Positions 41,592 to 51,617 are shown, numbered from the stretch's first letter. The stretch: 64,000 nucleotides of DNA from Achromobacter anxifer (GCF_903652925.1 NZ_CAHLAR010000001.1:496001-560000), one strand, 5' to 3'. Notes: generated by a model from the letters alone, not told the origin. A program made the numbers and translations.

Positions 41592-42441
41592 GGCCGGCCC
41601 CTCCCGCGTCGCCTCGGCCGGTGACGAGCGCAAAGCGCTCCTGCCACGCCGGGAACAGCTCGCCGGCCAGCGCGCGCATGGTCTCCAATGCGGCAGGTGC
41701 CGTGCGGCCCGCCGGCTGGCGGTATTCCACCCGATGCACCGGCAGTCCGCGCGTCGCGGCGCGCTGATAGGCTTCAATCGCCGGCACGTCGGTGTCCAGC
41801 ACGCGCACGCCAGGCTGCTCCTGGAATACCTGACGCAGCGCCTGCTGGATCAGCCGCGCATTCGACGACACCGGATGCACGCGGTTGATGAGCAGGTGCA
41901 GCGGCGGCGGCTCGATGCCGAGGTGGCGGTACGGCGCGATGTCCTCGATGAGTTGCAGCGTGCCGCGCCGCAGCTCGCGCGCCGCGAGGATTTCCGGCGT
42001 CACCGGCGAAAGCGCCAAGTTCGAGGCCAGCACCGCCATCTCCAGCAGCACGCTGCGCGCGCCCTGGGTGTCGATCAGCAGCAGGTCGTAGTGCGGCGCC
42101 AGCGTGGGCAGCAGGTGGCGCAGCCGCAATCTGCCATCGGGCGCGTGCAGCAGCAGCGTGTTCAGCTCGCCGCGGTCGTCGTTCGAGAGCACCAGGTCAA
42201 GCCGCTCGATCGCGGTGCGCGACACCAGTTGCTCGGCGCGCTGCTCGTTGTAGGCCAGCATCTCGTAGATGCCGGCCGGCGCGCGCTCGGCCAGCGTGAA
42301 GTAGCTCGACAGCGTGGGCTGCACGTCCAGGTCCAGCAGCAGCACGCGCAGCCCGGTGTCGGCTGCGAAGCCGCCCAGGTTGGCCGCCGTCGTGGTCTTG
42401 CCGACGCCGCCCTTGGTCGAAATGATGGACACCACCTGCAT
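41575..42441 (-). CDS. parA: ParA-family partition ATPase
   Basis: A 288-residue Walker-type ATPase of the ParA/Soj group. The deviant Walker A KGGVGKTT lies at 10-17, Walker B-like DLDVQPTLS near 37-45 and a LLLIDTQGA strand near 120. With ParB it should keep the element in dividing cells while excised, and has been tied to growth control in ICEclc. ATG 42441 has a purine-rich GGGAGAGG upstream; earlier in-frame residues are not coding. Confidence 0.93.
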   Translation of the reverse strand: MQVVSIISTKGGVGKTTTAANLGGFAADTGLRVLLLDLDVQPTLSSYFTLAERAPAGIYEMLAYNEQRAEQLVSRTAIERLDLVLSNDDRGELNTLLLHAPDGRLRLRHLLPTLAPHYDLLLIDTQGARSVLLEMAVLASNLALSPVTPEILAARELRRGTLQLIEDIAPYRHLGIEPPPLHLLINRVHPVSSNARLIQQALRQVFQEQPGVRVLDTDVPAIEAYQRAATRGLPVHRVEYRQPAGRTAPAALETMRALAGELFPAWQERFALVTGRGDAGGAGHGQRT

Positions 42442-42481
42442 GGGCCTCTCCCGGTTGAATGGCATGTACCGAGGAAAAGCG

Positions 42482-42700
42482 TCAGGCGCGCTCATCGAGG
42501 CGATCGGCGATCCACTGCTCGACCTCCGCCGAGTCCCAGCCCACGGCGCGCACGCCCAAGCGCAGCGCCTTGGGGAACTTGCCTTCTTTCATCAGGCTGT
42601 AGATGTGCGCGCGCTTGAAGCCGGTTTTGGCCTCGACTTCGGCGCGACGCAGGATGCGGTGCTCGGCCGGCACTGCCGGCGCGGTGGTCTGCGAAGACAT
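42482..42700 (-). CDS. alpA: AlpA-family helix-turn-helix regulator
   Basis: A 72-residue MerR/excisionase-like DNA-binding protein (ILRRAEVEAKTGFKRAHIYSLMKEG, then the FPKALRLG wing). In ICEclc the AlpA gene heads the operon that triggers transfer competence, so this gene likely has a switch role. It lies 40 bases upstream of parA. ATG 42700 follows a purine-rich AAGGAGTG stretch (GAGTGTCTCTC just before the start). Confidence 0.88.
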   Translation of the reverse strand: MSSQTTAPAVPAEHRILRRAEVEAKTGFKRAHIYSLMKEGKFPKALRLGVRAVGWDSAEVEQWIADRLDERA

Positions 42701-42841
42701 GAGAGACACTCCTTGACGCTCACTGGCGCTGTTCGGAAAGTGCCTCGTATTCAATACACCGCGGTCGCCGAAATCACTGCAATTGCAGAAGCAGCGACTG
42801 CAATTGCAGTGCGCCGCATCGGCATCATGCTGGCCGCGTCG

Positions 42842-43600
42842 TCAGCGCGACGCCTCCAGGTGGCGCCGCGCCTGCGCGAGCTTGCTCCACAGCGTCCGCT
42901 CGCTGAGACCCGGCCGCCCCTCATGGTGTGCGATCAGCGCGCTGACCACGGCATCCATGCTGCGGAACGACGAATAGGCCGCGCCTGACGGCGAATTGCC
43001 CAGCAGCAGCGTCAGCAGTCCGCCGATGATGTTGAGGTAAGTCGTCTCGCTGCGCAGGCCAGGCTCGCGCGCCTGTTCGTCGTTGGCCGCGCGCGTGGCA
43101 TGTTCCTTCGCCAGTGCTTCGTGCGCGGTGCGCAGCGTTTCATGCACCAGGGCAAGTTCGGCAAGTTGCGACTTCGCTGCTTCGCGATCGGCCAGCAGAA
43201 TGTTGAGCGTGTCCACGCTCACCGCCGGATGCACCGCGCGTTCGATGCCGTCAAACAAAAACCCCGGCCGATCGCCGGGGTAGAACTGCGACATCCACGC
43301 TTTCAAGTCCACGTGGCGCACGGTCAACTCGGGGTCGTCGAGCGCCGGCCGCTGCGAGTCCAGCACGATGCCGGCCTTGCCACCGGGCAATTCGCCATGC
43401 GTCAGCGCGTCGAAGATGCGCTCGGCATACAGGCGCAGCAGCGGCCAGCGCGGGAATTCGCCGGGCTCCGGCATGGCACGCTGCTCCAGCGCCTCCAGAA
43501 TACGCTGCTCGAAGCGCAGGAGACCGCACCAGCGGACGGCCGCCTCGATCGGTCGGTAGTACGTCTTTGCGCCAAAGGCGTGGCTGCTCGATTTCGGCAT
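42842..43600 (-). CDS. Conserved ICE protein upstream of alpA, unknown function
   Basis: A 252-residue soluble, mostly helical protein. A coiled-coil stretch (about 145-185, DREAAKSQLAELALVHETLR) divides an N-terminal domain from a C-terminal helix-turn-helix-like end (LSERTLWSKLAQARRHLEA). It is found beside alpA in this ICE group. Start ATG 43600 has a weak GGGAAGAG. Its coding sequence contains a perfect terminator-like hairpin (43251-43280). Confidence 0.75.
   Translation of the reverse strand: MPKSSSHAFGAKTYYRPIEAAVRWCGLLRFEQRILEALEQRAMPEPGEFPRWPLLRLYAERIFDALTHGELPGGKAGIVLDSQRPALDDPELTVRHVDLKAWMSQFYPGDRPGFLFDGIERAVHPAVSVDTLNILLADREAAKSQLAELALVHETLRTAHEALAKEHATRAANDEQAREPGLRSETTYLNIIGGLLTLLLGNSPSGAAYSSFRSMDAVVSALIAHHEGRPGLSERTLWSKLAQARRHLEASR
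43251..43280 (-). terminator. Terminator-like hairpin within the 252-residue gene
   Basis: On the minus strand CCCCGGC-gatcg-GCCGGGG is followed directly by TTTTTGTTTG, the full form of an intrinsic terminator, but inside an open reading frame (the PGDRPGFLF part, about residues 107-115). Confidence 0.5.
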
Positions 43601-44139
43601 AACGCGCTCTTCCCATCGTCGGATCGACACATGGCAAGCGCGCGCGGCCCACATGGGCGCAGCGATTGCCCAAAGAACCCGATAAAGCGCGAGCCGGTCG
43701 GCATCGTGGTGGACGTTGGGTGCGGCGATGTCGCCGAGCGTTACGCAGGGGGCAAACCTCCTTGCGGTGCCCGCTACACCTCAACCATAATGCACCTGCG
43801 AAAAATCTTGTTACCGGCGCAACGGTCTGAAAAGCCGCGCATCCAAGTTCGATCAGGAAGGGATGCCGCGCTTTACCGGAAAACCAGGGCAAAGTTTTCG
43901 TAGGAATACGGGCGGGGTAAAGCGCCAATGCGACTTCCGGCTGAGCCGGTTTGCATCCAGCAAGGGCTCATGCGTTCTGCGTCACTGCTGTGACCTCGAC
44001 AGCTTGAAGGTGCCTTGCTTGATGCCGGGTGGATAGGCCCGATTCGCCATCCATGCCCGTGACGCAAAAGGTCGGCCGCCGATGCAATGCGGGTCAAGGT
44101 CCAGACCGAAAGGGAATCGTACCGTCCAAAATCCCCGCG
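43601..44139. other. Gene-free stretch between the ICE core and the LysR gene
   Basis: About 540 bases with no credible gene on either strand; open frames here are shadows. It marks the junction of the conserved core (to its left) and terminal cargo (to its right). No tRNA-like attachment sequence is visible, so the element does not seem to end here. A possible plus-strand promoter (TTGCGG, 18 bases, CATAAT near 43790) is weak. Confidence 0.5.
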
Positions 44140-45048
44140 TCACATCGGGCGTTGATCGGTGCCTTGCGGGCGTCCGACACGCTCCACGCGGTCGATGAAC
44201 TGCCGCAGCGGCTCCATGATTTCGCCTTCGGGTCGCAGTAGATAGGTCGTCAGCGAAGCGGTCTCGTCGGCCAGCGGCCGCACGACGACATCGGCCTGAT
44301 GGCAACCCGCCAGATGCGCCGCGCTCGAAAAGCCCACGCCGTAGCCGGCGGCCACGAGGGCCAGCATCAGGGAATGGGTCTTGACGTACTCGGCTACCGT
44401 CGGCTGCGCATCCACCGTGCGGAGCAGCCGTTCGCGCTGCCGGCTGCAACCTTCGCAGACCTGGGGATCGCACAGCACCAGCGGATAGCTCGCCACTTCC
44501 TCCAGCGGCACTTCCTTGAAAGCCAGCAGCGGATGCCTGGCGGGCAAAGCCACCACCAGCGGGTCTCGCCACACCGGCATGGCGACGATGCCGGCGTCCA
44601 TTTCACCAGCCAATGCAAAACCTGCGTCATACAAGTCGTTGCGCAGTCCAGTCACCAACTGCGCCAGTGGCGTTTCAAATATCCGAATGCCGACCTGTGG
44701 TGCCTCCTCGCGGCAAAGCGCAAGCAACGCCGACAAGCGGGCCTGCCCCATGTCACCAGATAGTGCGATGCGCAACGTGTTCCGCTGGTTCGCTGCGGCG
44801 CGTGCCTTGGTCTGCGCTTGCTCGAAGGCCAGCAGTACGCGCCGGGCTTCTTCGAGGAAGACCTGTCCCGCCGGTGTGAGACGAACACTGCGTGGCAAGC
44901 GGTTGAGCAGCGGCACCCCTAAATCCGCCTCCATCTGGCGGATCGTGCGCGACAGTGGAGACTGTTCGATGTGCAGCCGTCGAGCAGCCCGGCCGAAGTG
45001 CAGTTCCTCGGCTACGGCGATGAAGCAGCGAAGATGGCGTAAGTTCAT
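44140..45048 (-). CDS. LysR-family transcriptional regulator (first of two paralogues)
   Basis: A 302-residue LysR protein with an N-terminal winged helix-turn-helix (about 1-60, LHFGRAARRLHIEQSPLSRTI) and a periplasmic-binding-protein-like effector domain (about 90-295). It is paralogous to the LysR at 62841 across the full length. In ICEclc a LysR regulator, BisR, near alpA starts the transfer programme, and this gene's position allows a similar role. It may instead be a cargo regulator. Confidence 0.9.
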   Translation of the reverse strand: MNLRHLRCFIAVAEELHFGRAARRLHIEQSPLSRTIRQMEADLGVPLLNRLPRSVRLTPAGQVFLEEARRVLLAFEQAQTKARAAANQRNTLRIALSGDMGQARLSALLALCREEAPQVGIRIFETPLAQLVTGLRNDLYDAGFALAGEMDAGIVAMPVWRDPLVVALPARHPLLAFKEVPLEEVASYPLVLCDPQVCEGCSRQRERLLRTVDAQPTVAEYVKTHSLMLALVAAGYGVGFSSAAHLAGCHQADVVVRPLADETASLTTYLLRPEGEIMEPLRQFIDRVERVGRPQGTDQRPM

Positions 45049-45053
45049 GCTTT

Positions 45054-45092
45054 CTCCCTACCGATGTGATCAGTCCATATCATCGTAGGGAG
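45054..45092. promoter_or_regulatory. Inverted repeat upstream of the first LysR gene
   Basis: CTCCCTAccGATG (45054-45066) pairs with CATCGTAGGGAG (45081-45092), with one bulged base and a 14-base spacer. It begins six bases upstream of the LysR start at 45048. It fits a LysR operator or an insertion-element end; the first is more likely given its position. Confidence 0.45.
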
Positions 45093-45149
45093 CCGAATAG
45101 TGCGGAGGATTCACCTCTGTATCGAGATGAGAGCCATCCTGGGGGGTGA

Positions 45150-45655
45150 TGCTCGGATGCTTTTCGCCCATGTCGGCGCCTACGGCGAAGCTCTCGTTCG
45201 AGATCGCCCAGCTGCGACGCCTGAAGTTCGGCAAGAAGAGCGAGCAGCTCGATGCCGAACAACGCGCGCTGTTCGACGAGGCTCTGGACGCCGACCTTGC
45301 CGCGGCTGAGGCGCAGCTCCAGGAACTGCTGGGCAAGAAGAAGCCGCCGGCTACGCCTGGCGCGATGCCTAAGCGCACCGCCTTGCCGGCGGACCTGCCG
45401 CGCGTGGACTGCCACCACGAGCCCGAGAACACCCGCTGCGCGTGCGGCTGTGCGCTCAAGCGCATCAGCGAGAAGCTGGACTACACGCCGGGCGTGTTCA
45501 CGGTCGAGTGCCACATCCGCAGCAAGTGGACCTGCGCATAGGTGCCGAACGCTGACCCAGGCGCCGGTCCCGGCGGAGATCATCGCCAAGGGCATCCCCA
45601 CCTCCGGGCTGCTCGCGTAGGTGCTGGTCGCAAAGGACTCCGACCATCTGCCGCT
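45150..45655 (+). pseudogene. IS66-family transposase (TnpC) remnant
   Basis: The frame encodes an N-terminal to middle IS66 TnpC piece: a FGKKSEQLD segment, an acidic ALFDEALDADLAAAEAQLQE helix and the HHEPENTRCACG zinc region. It then hits a TAG and a frameshift near 45539, where the normal CxxC-CRTLTQAPVP continues in another frame, then a second TAG near 45618 in GLLA-stop-VLVAK. It is cut where the IS110 relic begins. No terminal repeats are recognised. Confidence 0.85.
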
Positions 45656-46092
45656 TACATGGTCGTCCCTAGGCAAGCAGGAATAAGCTGCGTGAGTGAA
45701 TCGGGAGGTTTGCGTAGCTGATGGCTGGCCAGCAGCGTCTGCGCCGGCGGCTTCACCGGCACGAAGCGCATGTGCGGGCGGGTTGCCGCCTCGCAGATCG
45801 CTGCGGCATCGGCCGCACCGTTCTTGCGTCCCTTGCCGGCCATGCGGTAGGGCGTGACGAAGTGGCCTGCAATCAGCCGCGCATCCAGCCCATAGCCGCG
45901 CAGCTTGCGTGCCCAGTGATGCGCACCGCCGCAGGCCTCCAGGGCCACCAGGCAGCCGGGAGGCAGCTCCGCGCACCAGGCCGCAAACTTGTCAGCGGCC
46001 AGCGCCTTGGCAACCACCACGCGCGCATCCACCGCATGCACCTAGATAACCCGCTTGGCCAGATCCACCCCGACTCGGGCAATCTCGTTCAT
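45655..46092 (-). pseudogene. IS110-family transposase remnant
   Basis: From ATG 46092 the N-terminus reads MNEIARVGVDLAKRVI, with the DEDD-type first Asp, then an amber TAG at codon 17 where relatives have Gln, then about 110 residues of the DEDD domain (KNGAADAAAICEA, RPHMRFVPVK). The end after residue 115 does not match the family and abuts the IS66 relic, so the gene is both interrupted and truncated. It probably marks an old insertion at the edge of the stress island. Confidence 0.85.
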
Positions 46093-46316
46093 GGACTTCC
46101 CCTTTCACATGGCTGCAGATTGATGACTTGGGGAGCACCATCGCGGTGGCAGCCAACATTTGTTTCCTGGCTGCTTACGATTGAGTCACATCAATCGGCC
46201 AGCAGGTCGCTGGATGTTGACTCTTGACTTTCGGCATATTAGGCGCAATATCTCGCAAAGTCTTGCAAGAATTTCCTCGAGCGAGGCCGCGTGACGACGG
46301 AACTTGTGGGGGTGGT

Positions 46317-46598
46317 ATGACAGCGCGCCAGCAGGCGATCTTCACACTCGACGAGTTGGCTACCTACTTAAAGGTCGGCAAGCGGACGCTTTACCGGCTC
46401 GCCGCGCACGGGGAAATTCCGGCCTTCAAGGTCGGCGGGACGTGGCGGTTTCGTCAAAGTGAAATCGATCAATGGATCAATGATCAGATCCAAGCAGGCA
46501 GAAAGAAGGAGGTGATACGCACAGATGAGCAGCCGAAGTCAGCGAAACATCCCGTGTTGCCTGGGCGCGCTATCCATAGCCGCAGGCAAACGGATTGA
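46317..46598 (+). CDS. Excisionase-type helix-turn-helix protein, first gene of the stress island
   Basis: A 93-residue DNA-binding protein. An excisionase/MerR-like helix-turn-helix (FTLDELATYLKVGKRTLYRLA) and wing (FKVGGTWRFRQSEIDQWI) cover residues about 9-55; the tail is polar. The GTG and ATG codons upstream are less likely than ATG 46317, which is preceded by GGGGGTGG. It is the small DNA-binding gene at the head of the tLST order and may regulate the island. A possible -35 TTGACT lies in 46216-46255. Confidence 0.82.
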   Translation: MTARQQAIFTLDELATYLKVGKRTLYRLAAHGEIPAFKVGGTWRFRQSEIDQWINDQIQAGRKKEVIRTDEQPKSAKHPVLPGRAIHSRRQTD

Positions 46599-46630
46599 GT
46601 GAGTCTTCAATTGATTTCTGGAGGTATGAC

Positions 46631-47200
46631 ATGGACATTGATTTCAAGAAATTGGCTCCCTGGAACTGGTTCAAGAAGGAGCAGGAAGAACAACAGAGCA
46701 CTGCCTCGCTCCCGGTGCAGCGCAATGACCTGCCGGTGGCGGGTGGGCCCGTCAGTCCCATCCTGCAATTGCATCGCGAGATCGACCGCCTGTTCGACGA
46801 CGCGTTTCGAGGCTTCGGCTTCCCGACGCTGGCCATGCCACGCTGGCCGTCGGACTGGCCGGGCATGCTGAAGCCGGCGCTGGACATCCAGGAGACCGAC
46901 AAGCAGTACAAGATCGCCCTGGAAGTACCCGGCATCGAGGAAAAAGACATCCAGATCACGCTCGACAACGACGTGCTGCTGGTGCGCGGTGAAAAGCGTC
47001 AGGAGCAGGAAACGAAAGACGGCGGTTTCCACCGGGTGGAGCGCTCCTACGGCAGCTTTCAGCGCGCTCTGAACCTGCCGGCCGATGCCAACCAGGACAC
47101 GATCAAGGCCGCTTTCAAGAACGGCGTGCTCACGATCACGATGGAAAAGCGCGAGGCCAGTACGCCCAAGCAGGGGCGCTCGATCCCGATCAACGGCTGA
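46631..47200 (+). CDS. hsp20: Small heat-shock protein Hsp20 (first of two)
   Basis: A 189-residue chaperone that holds unfolding proteins without using ATP. The alpha-crystallin domain spans about residues 80-175, with PALDIQETDKQYKIALEVPG, the GVLTITMEKR strand and the C-terminal SIPING anchor. A GGAGG site six bases upstream fixes the start at ATG 46631. It is the sHsp20 gene next to clpK in tLST loci, and the two proteins are thought to act together on aggregates. Confidence 0.95.
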   Translation: MDIDFKKLAPWNWFKKEQEEQQSTASLPVQRNDLPVAGGPVSPILQLHREIDRLFDDAFRGFGFPTLAMPRWPSDWPGMLKPALDIQETDKQYKIALEVPGIEEKDIQITLDNDVLLVRGEKRQEQETKDGGFHRVERSYGSFQRALNLPADANQDTIKAAFKNGVLTITMEKREASTPKQGRSIPING

Positions 47201-47239
47201 CGCGGGGCAGCGCGTTTTTCTCAAAAACCACAAAGAGAT

Positions 47240-47264
47240 GAGGCACCGTGATCGGCGGTGCCTC
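47240..47264 (+). other. Hairpin between hsp20 and clpK
   Basis: GAGGCACC (47240-47247) pairs with GGTGCCTC (47257-47264). No T-tract follows, and the clpK ribosome site is 18 bases downstream. It could stabilise the 3' end of hsp20 mRNA or slow ribosome or polymerase passage. It does not mask AGGAG. Confidence 0.45.
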
Positions 47265-47293
47265 GTCAGATCAATCTTTACAGGAGCATCAGC

Positions 47294-50143
47294 ATGGCCA
47301 GAAAACAATGCGAAGTCTGCGGCCAGCCCGCCACGGTGCGGGTGGAAGCCAATCTCAATGGTCGCCACAGCACCATGCTGTTGTGTGACGATCACTATCG
47401 CCAACTGGTGCGCCAGCAAAAGCGCACCGTCTCACCGCTGGAAGCCTTGTTCGGCTCGCGCAGCGGGCTGTTCGAAGACTTCCTTGGCAGCGACTTCTTC
47501 CGCATCGGTGACGACGCACCGTCCATGGCGGCCGATACCGACGAGGTCGTCGATGCCTCGTTCGGCGAACCCGCCCCGGCCGGTACGGGCACCGCGCGCC
47601 GTCGCGGCAGTGGGCTCGCCAGCCGTATCAGCGAACAGTCCGAGGCCCTATTGCAGGAGGCCGCCCGACACGCTGCAGAGTTCGGGCGCGCCGAAGTCGA
47701 TACCGAACACCTGCTCCTGGCGCTATCCGACAGCGACGTGGTCAAGACCATCCTGGGGCAGTTCAAGATCAAGGTCGATGACCTCAAGCGCCAGATCGAA
47801 TCCGAAGCCAAGCGCGGCGATAAGCCGTTCGAGGGCGAGATCGGCGTGTCGCCCCGGGTCAAGGACGCGCTCAGCCGTGCTTTCGTGGCCTCCAACGAAC
47901 TCGGCCACTCTTATGTCGGGCCGGAGCATTTCCTGATCGGGCTCGCCGAGGAAGGCGAAGGTTTGGCGGCCAACCTGCTGCGCCGTTACGGCCTCACGCC
48001 GCAAGCGCTGCGCCAGCAGGTAAGCAAGGTGGTCGGCAAAGGGGCCGAGGATGGCCGCGCCGAGACGCCGACCAACACGCCGGAACTCGACAAGTATTCG
48101 CGCGACCTCACCAAGATGGCGCGCGAGGGCAAGCTCGATCCGGTCATCGGCCGCGCGCAGGAGATCGAGACGACCATCGAAGTGCTGGCCCGGCGCAAGA
48201 AGAACAACCCGGTGCTGATCGGCGAGCCCGGCGTCGGCAAGACCGCCATCGTCGAAGGGCTGGCGCAGCGCATGGTCGCCGGCGAAGTGCCCGAGACGCT
48301 GCGCGACAAGCGTCTGGTCGAACTCAACATCAACGCCATGGTGGCAGGCGCCAAGTACCGCGGCGAGTTCGAGGAGCGCGTGCAGAAGGTGCTCAAGGAA
48401 GTGACCGAGCACCAGGGCGAGCTGATTCTCTTCATCGACGAGGTGCACACCATCGTCGGTGCAGGCCAGGGTGGCGGCGAAGGCGGGCTGGACGTGGCCA
48501 ACGTGTTCAAGCCGATGATGGCGCGCGGCGAACTGAACCTGATCGGCGCCACCACGCTCAACGAGTATCAGAAGTACATCGAGAAGGACGCCGCGCTGGA
48601 GCGTCGCTTCCAGCCGGTGATGGTGCCCGAGCCGACGGTAGCGCAGACCATGATGATCCTGCGCGGCCTGCGCGACACGTTCGAGGCGCACCACAAGGTC
48701 AGTATCACAGAGGACGCGATCATCGCCGCCGCCGAGTTGTCCGACCGCTACATCACCGCCCGCTTTCTGCCCGACAAGGCAATTGACCTGCTCGACCAGG
48801 CTGCCGCGCGTGTGAAACTGTCGGCCACGGCCCGCCCAGTGGCCGTACAAGAGCTGGAGTCCGAACTGCACCAGCTGCGGCGTGAGCAGGACTATGTGGC
48901 CTCGCGCAAGCAGTACGACAAGGCCGCCGAGCTGGGCAAGCACATCGAGACCAAAGAGGCCGAACTCAAGAAGCTTGTCGAGGAATGGGAACGCGAGCGC
49001 GCCTCGGGCAGCGCCGAAGTCAAAGCCGAGCATGTCGCGCAGATCGTCTCGCGCCTGACCGGCATTCCGGTTAACGAGCTGACGGTGGAAGAACGCGAGA
49101 AGCTGCTGCATCTGGAGCAGCGGCTGCACGAGCGCCTGGTGGGCCAGGACGAAGCGGTGCGCGCGGTGGCCGATGCCGTGCGTCTGGCGCGCGCGGGCCT
49201 GCGCGAAGGCGGCAAGCCAGTGGCCACCTTCCTGTTCCTCGGGCCGACGGGTGTGGGCAAGACCGAACTCGCCAAGGCGCTGGCCGAGTCGATCTATGGC
49301 GATGAAGGTGCGCTGCTGCGCATCGACATGTCCGAGTACGGTGAACGCCATACCGTGGCACGCCTGGTGGGCGCGCCTCCGGGCTATGTGGGCTATGACG
49401 AGGGGGGGCAGCTCACCGAGAAAGTGCGGCGCAAACCCTACAGCGTGTTGTTGCTCGATGAGATCGAAAAAGCGCACCCCGACGTCTACAACATCCTGTT
49501 GCAGGTATTCGACGACGGGCGGCTCACCGACGGCAAGGGCCGGGTGGTGGATTTCACCAATACCATCATCATCGCCACCTCGAACTTGGGCTCGGACATC
49601 ATCCAGCGTCGGCTGAAGGCCCGTGGCGCCGCCGGCGAGGAATACGAGAAGACCAAGTTCGAGGTGATGGACGTGCTGCGCGGACACTTCCGCCCCGAGT
49701 TCCTCAACCGCATAGACGAAATCATCGTCTTCCACGCGCTGGGCAAGGAGGAGATCCGCCATATCGTCGGCCTGCAGCTCGATCGTGTGGCCCGCAACGC
49801 CGCCAGCCAGGGCGTGACGCTGACCTTCGATCAGACCTTGATCGATCACTTCGCGGAGGAAGGCTACAAGCCCGAGTTCGGCGCGCGCGAGCTCAAGCGG
49901 CTGATCCGCAGCGAGCTGGAGACCGCGCTGGCGCGCGAGATGCTCGGTGGCGGCATCGGCAAGGGCGATCACGCCAGCGCTCGCTGGGATGACAAGGCCG
50001 AGCGGGTGGTTTTCGAGCGTAAGGAGCCACCCGCGAAGCCGGCCGAGCCTGAGAAGCCCGATGCCGCGAACGCGGCCGAGACGCCGCCTAGCGACGCGAG
50101 CAAGCCTGCGCGCAAGAAGAAGTCAGCGGGCGGCGAATCTTGA
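47294..50143 (+). CDS. clpK: ClpK (ClpG) AAA+ disaggregase
   Basis: A 949-residue Hsp100 protein, the key heat-resistance factor of tLST. Its N-terminus holds a Cys-based zinc-ribbon-like part (CEVC at 6-9, LLCDDH about 29-34) and then Clp N-domain repeats. Two AAA+ modules follow: Walker A GEPGVGKT (310-317) and GPTGVGKT (near 649). The M-domain coiled coil (about 500-570) lies between them. The tail is Lys/Pro/Ala-rich. ATG 47294 has AGGAG seven bases before it. Length and domains match ClpK of Klebsiella and ClpG of Pseudomonas. Confidence 0.96.
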   Translation: MARKQCEVCGQPATVRVEANLNGRHSTMLLCDDHYRQLVRQQKRTVSPLEALFGSRSGLFEDFLGSDFFRIGDDAPSMAADTDEVVDASFGEPAPAGTGTARRRGSGLASRISEQSEALLQEAARHAAEFGRAEVDTEHLLLALSDSDVVKTILGQFKIKVDDLKRQIESEAKRGDKPFEGEIGVSPRVKDALSRAFVASNELGHSYVGPEHFLIGLAEEGEGLAANLLRRYGLTPQALRQQVSKVVGKGAEDGRAETPTNTPELDKYSRDLTKMAREGKLDPVIGRAQEIETTIEVLARRKKNNPVLIGEPGVGKTAIVEGLAQRMVAGEVPETLRDKRLVELNINAMVAGAKYRGEFEERVQKVLKEVTEHQGELILFIDEVHTIVGAGQGGGEGGLDVANVFKPMMARGELNLIGATTLNEYQKYIEKDAALERRFQPVMVPEPTVAQTMMILRGLRDTFEAHHKVSITEDAIIAAAELSDRYITARFLPDKAIDLLDQAAARVKLSATARPVAVQELESELHQLRREQDYVASRKQYDKAAELGKHIETKEAELKKLVEEWERERASGSAEVKAEHVAQIVSRLTGIPVNELTVEEREKLLHLEQRLHERLVGQDEAVRAVADAVRLARAGLREGGKPVATFLFLGPTGVGKTELAKALAESIYGDEGALLRIDMSEYGERHTVARLVGAPPGYVGYDEGGQLTEKVRRKPYSVLLLDEIEKAHPDVYNILLQVFDDGRLTDGKGRVVDFTNTIIIATSNLGSDIIQRRLKARGAAGEEYEKTKFEVMDVLRGHFRPEFLNRIDEIIVFHALGKEEIRHIVGLQLDRVARNAASQGVTLTFDQTLIDHFAEEGYKPEFGARELKRLIRSELETALAREMLGGGIGKGDHASARWDDKAERVVFERKEPPAKPAEPEKPDAANAAETPPSDASKPARKKKSAGGES

Positions 50144-50159
50144 GCGATGGGAGGCTGTC

Positions 50160-51590
50160 GTGTCCGACCCCAACGGGCTGACATGGGCAGCCACCCTCGT
50201 GTCGCTGGCGGTCGCTATCCCCACAGCGGGGCACGCGGTCATCTACAAGCGTGACCCTCGATCGGCCACGCTGTGGGTACTGCTGATCGCCTTGTTGCCG
50301 CTGGGCGGTTCGCTGCTGTATGGGCTGTTCGGCATCAACCGTTACCAGCGGCGGGCGCGGCGGCTCTTCCCGGGGGCAGATCCTGCTGTTCGGCAGGACC
50401 TCTCGCCCACGATGCCCGAGGCTGTATCGCCGCCGCTTGCCGGTCTGGCGCACCTGGTGGGACGCGCCACCGACCAGTCGCTGACCGGCGGCAACCGCAT
50501 CGAGCCGCTTGTCGATGGCGAGCAGGCCTACCCGGCCATGCTCGCCGCCATCGAATCGGCGCGGTACAGCGTCGCCTTGGCCTCGTACATCTTCGACAGC
50601 CAAGGTATCGGGGCGCAGTTCGTCGATGCGCTGCGCCGGGCTCATGAGCGCGGCGTGCATGTGCGGGTGCTGATCGACGACGTGTATGCCCGCTGGACGC
50701 CCCGCAGCGCCTACCGCGCCTTGCAGCGCGCCGGCGTTCCGGCGGCGACGTTCAACCCGACGTTGATTCCCGCGCGCCTGCATGCCGCGCATCTGCGCAA
50801 TCACCGCAAGCTGCTGGTGATCGATGGCGAGACGGGTTTCACCGGCGGCATGAACATCTTCAGCCCGTATTGGCGGCCCGATTCGCCGGGCCGGGCCTGT
50901 CACGATTTGCACTTTCGTCTGCGTGGGCCGGTGGTTGCGCATCTGATGCGGTGCTTCACCGACGATTGGTGCGATACCACGGGCGAGCGGCTCAACGAGG
51001 GTTTCTGGGGCGAACCGCCCGCAACGGCTGATGAGCAAGGAACCTCTTGGGCGCGCGGCATCGAGGCCGGTCCCGATGAGGCCCTGGACCGGCTGCGCTG
51101 GACCTTCATGGGCGCTTTGAGCGCGGCGAAGCATTCGGTGCGCATCTGGACACCTTACTTCGTGCCCGATCAGCCGATGATCGCGGCGCTGAGCACGGCC
51201 GCGTTGCGCGGCGTGCGTATCAACGTGCTGACGCCCGCAAACGGCGACCATCCCACGGTGCAATGGGCCGCACGCGCCCACTACTGGCAGGTGCTGGAGC
51301 ACGGTGTGCGCATCTTCGAACGGCCGGGCCCGTTCGACCACAGCAAGCTGATGCTGGTAGACGGAGCGTGGTGCTGCCTGGGTTCGGCCAATTGGGATGC
51401 GCGCAGTTTGCGCCTCAACTTCGAGTTCAATGTGGAGGTGTACGACACCGCGTTGTCTACGCGGCTGTCATCCCTTTTTGATGCCGCTCGTGATGCGTCG
51501 GGCGAGATATCGGCGAAGGCGTTGCGGGCCCGCCCGCTGGCCATCCGCTTGCGCGACGGGGTGGCCCGTCTGTTCACCCCCATTCTCTAG
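50160..51590 (+). CDS. Phospholipase D-like / cardiolipin synthase-type membrane protein
   Basis: A 476-residue enzyme with two N-terminal membrane segments (about 8-24 and 36-55) and two HKD motifs, HRKLLVIDGETGF (near 215) and HSKLMLVDGAWC (near 392), so it can carry out phosphatidyl transfer or phospholipid hydrolysis. The start is the GTG at 50160, set by GGGAGG five bases upstream; the open frame before it is clpK shadow. It follows clpK by 16 bases, as in other tLST loci, and may change membrane lipids under stress. Confidence 0.93.
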   Translation: MSDPNGLTWAATLVSLAVAIPTAGHAVIYKRDPRSATLWVLLIALLPLGGSLLYGLFGINRYQRRARRLFPGADPAVRQDLSPTMPEAVSPPLAGLAHLVGRATDQSLTGGNRIEPLVDGEQAYPAMLAAIESARYSVALASYIFDSQGIGAQFVDALRRAHERGVHVRVLIDDVYARWTPRSAYRALQRAGVPAATFNPTLIPARLHAAHLRNHRKLLVIDGETGFTGGMNIFSPYWRPDSPGRACHDLHFRLRGPVVAHLMRCFTDDWCDTTGERLNEGFWGEPPATADEQGTSWARGIEAGPDEALDRLRWTFMGALSAAKHSVRIWTPYFVPDQPMIAALSTAALRGVRINVLTPANGDHPTVQWAARAHYWQVLEHGVRIFERPGPFDHSKLMLVDGAWCCLGSANWDARSLRLNFEFNVEVYDTALSTRLSSLFDAARDASGEISAKALRARPLAIRLRDGVARLFTPIL

Positions 51591-51617
51591 CGACACGACT
51601 TGCGAGGAACATTGCCC

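Noticed and set aside
43601-44139. An ICE end between the alpA module and the LysR gene
   Set aside because: No tRNA-Gly-type repeat is visible there, while one is present at 63919.
47723-49972. A 749-codon minus-strand open frame
   Set aside because: It is the mirror of clpK, with no motif of its own.
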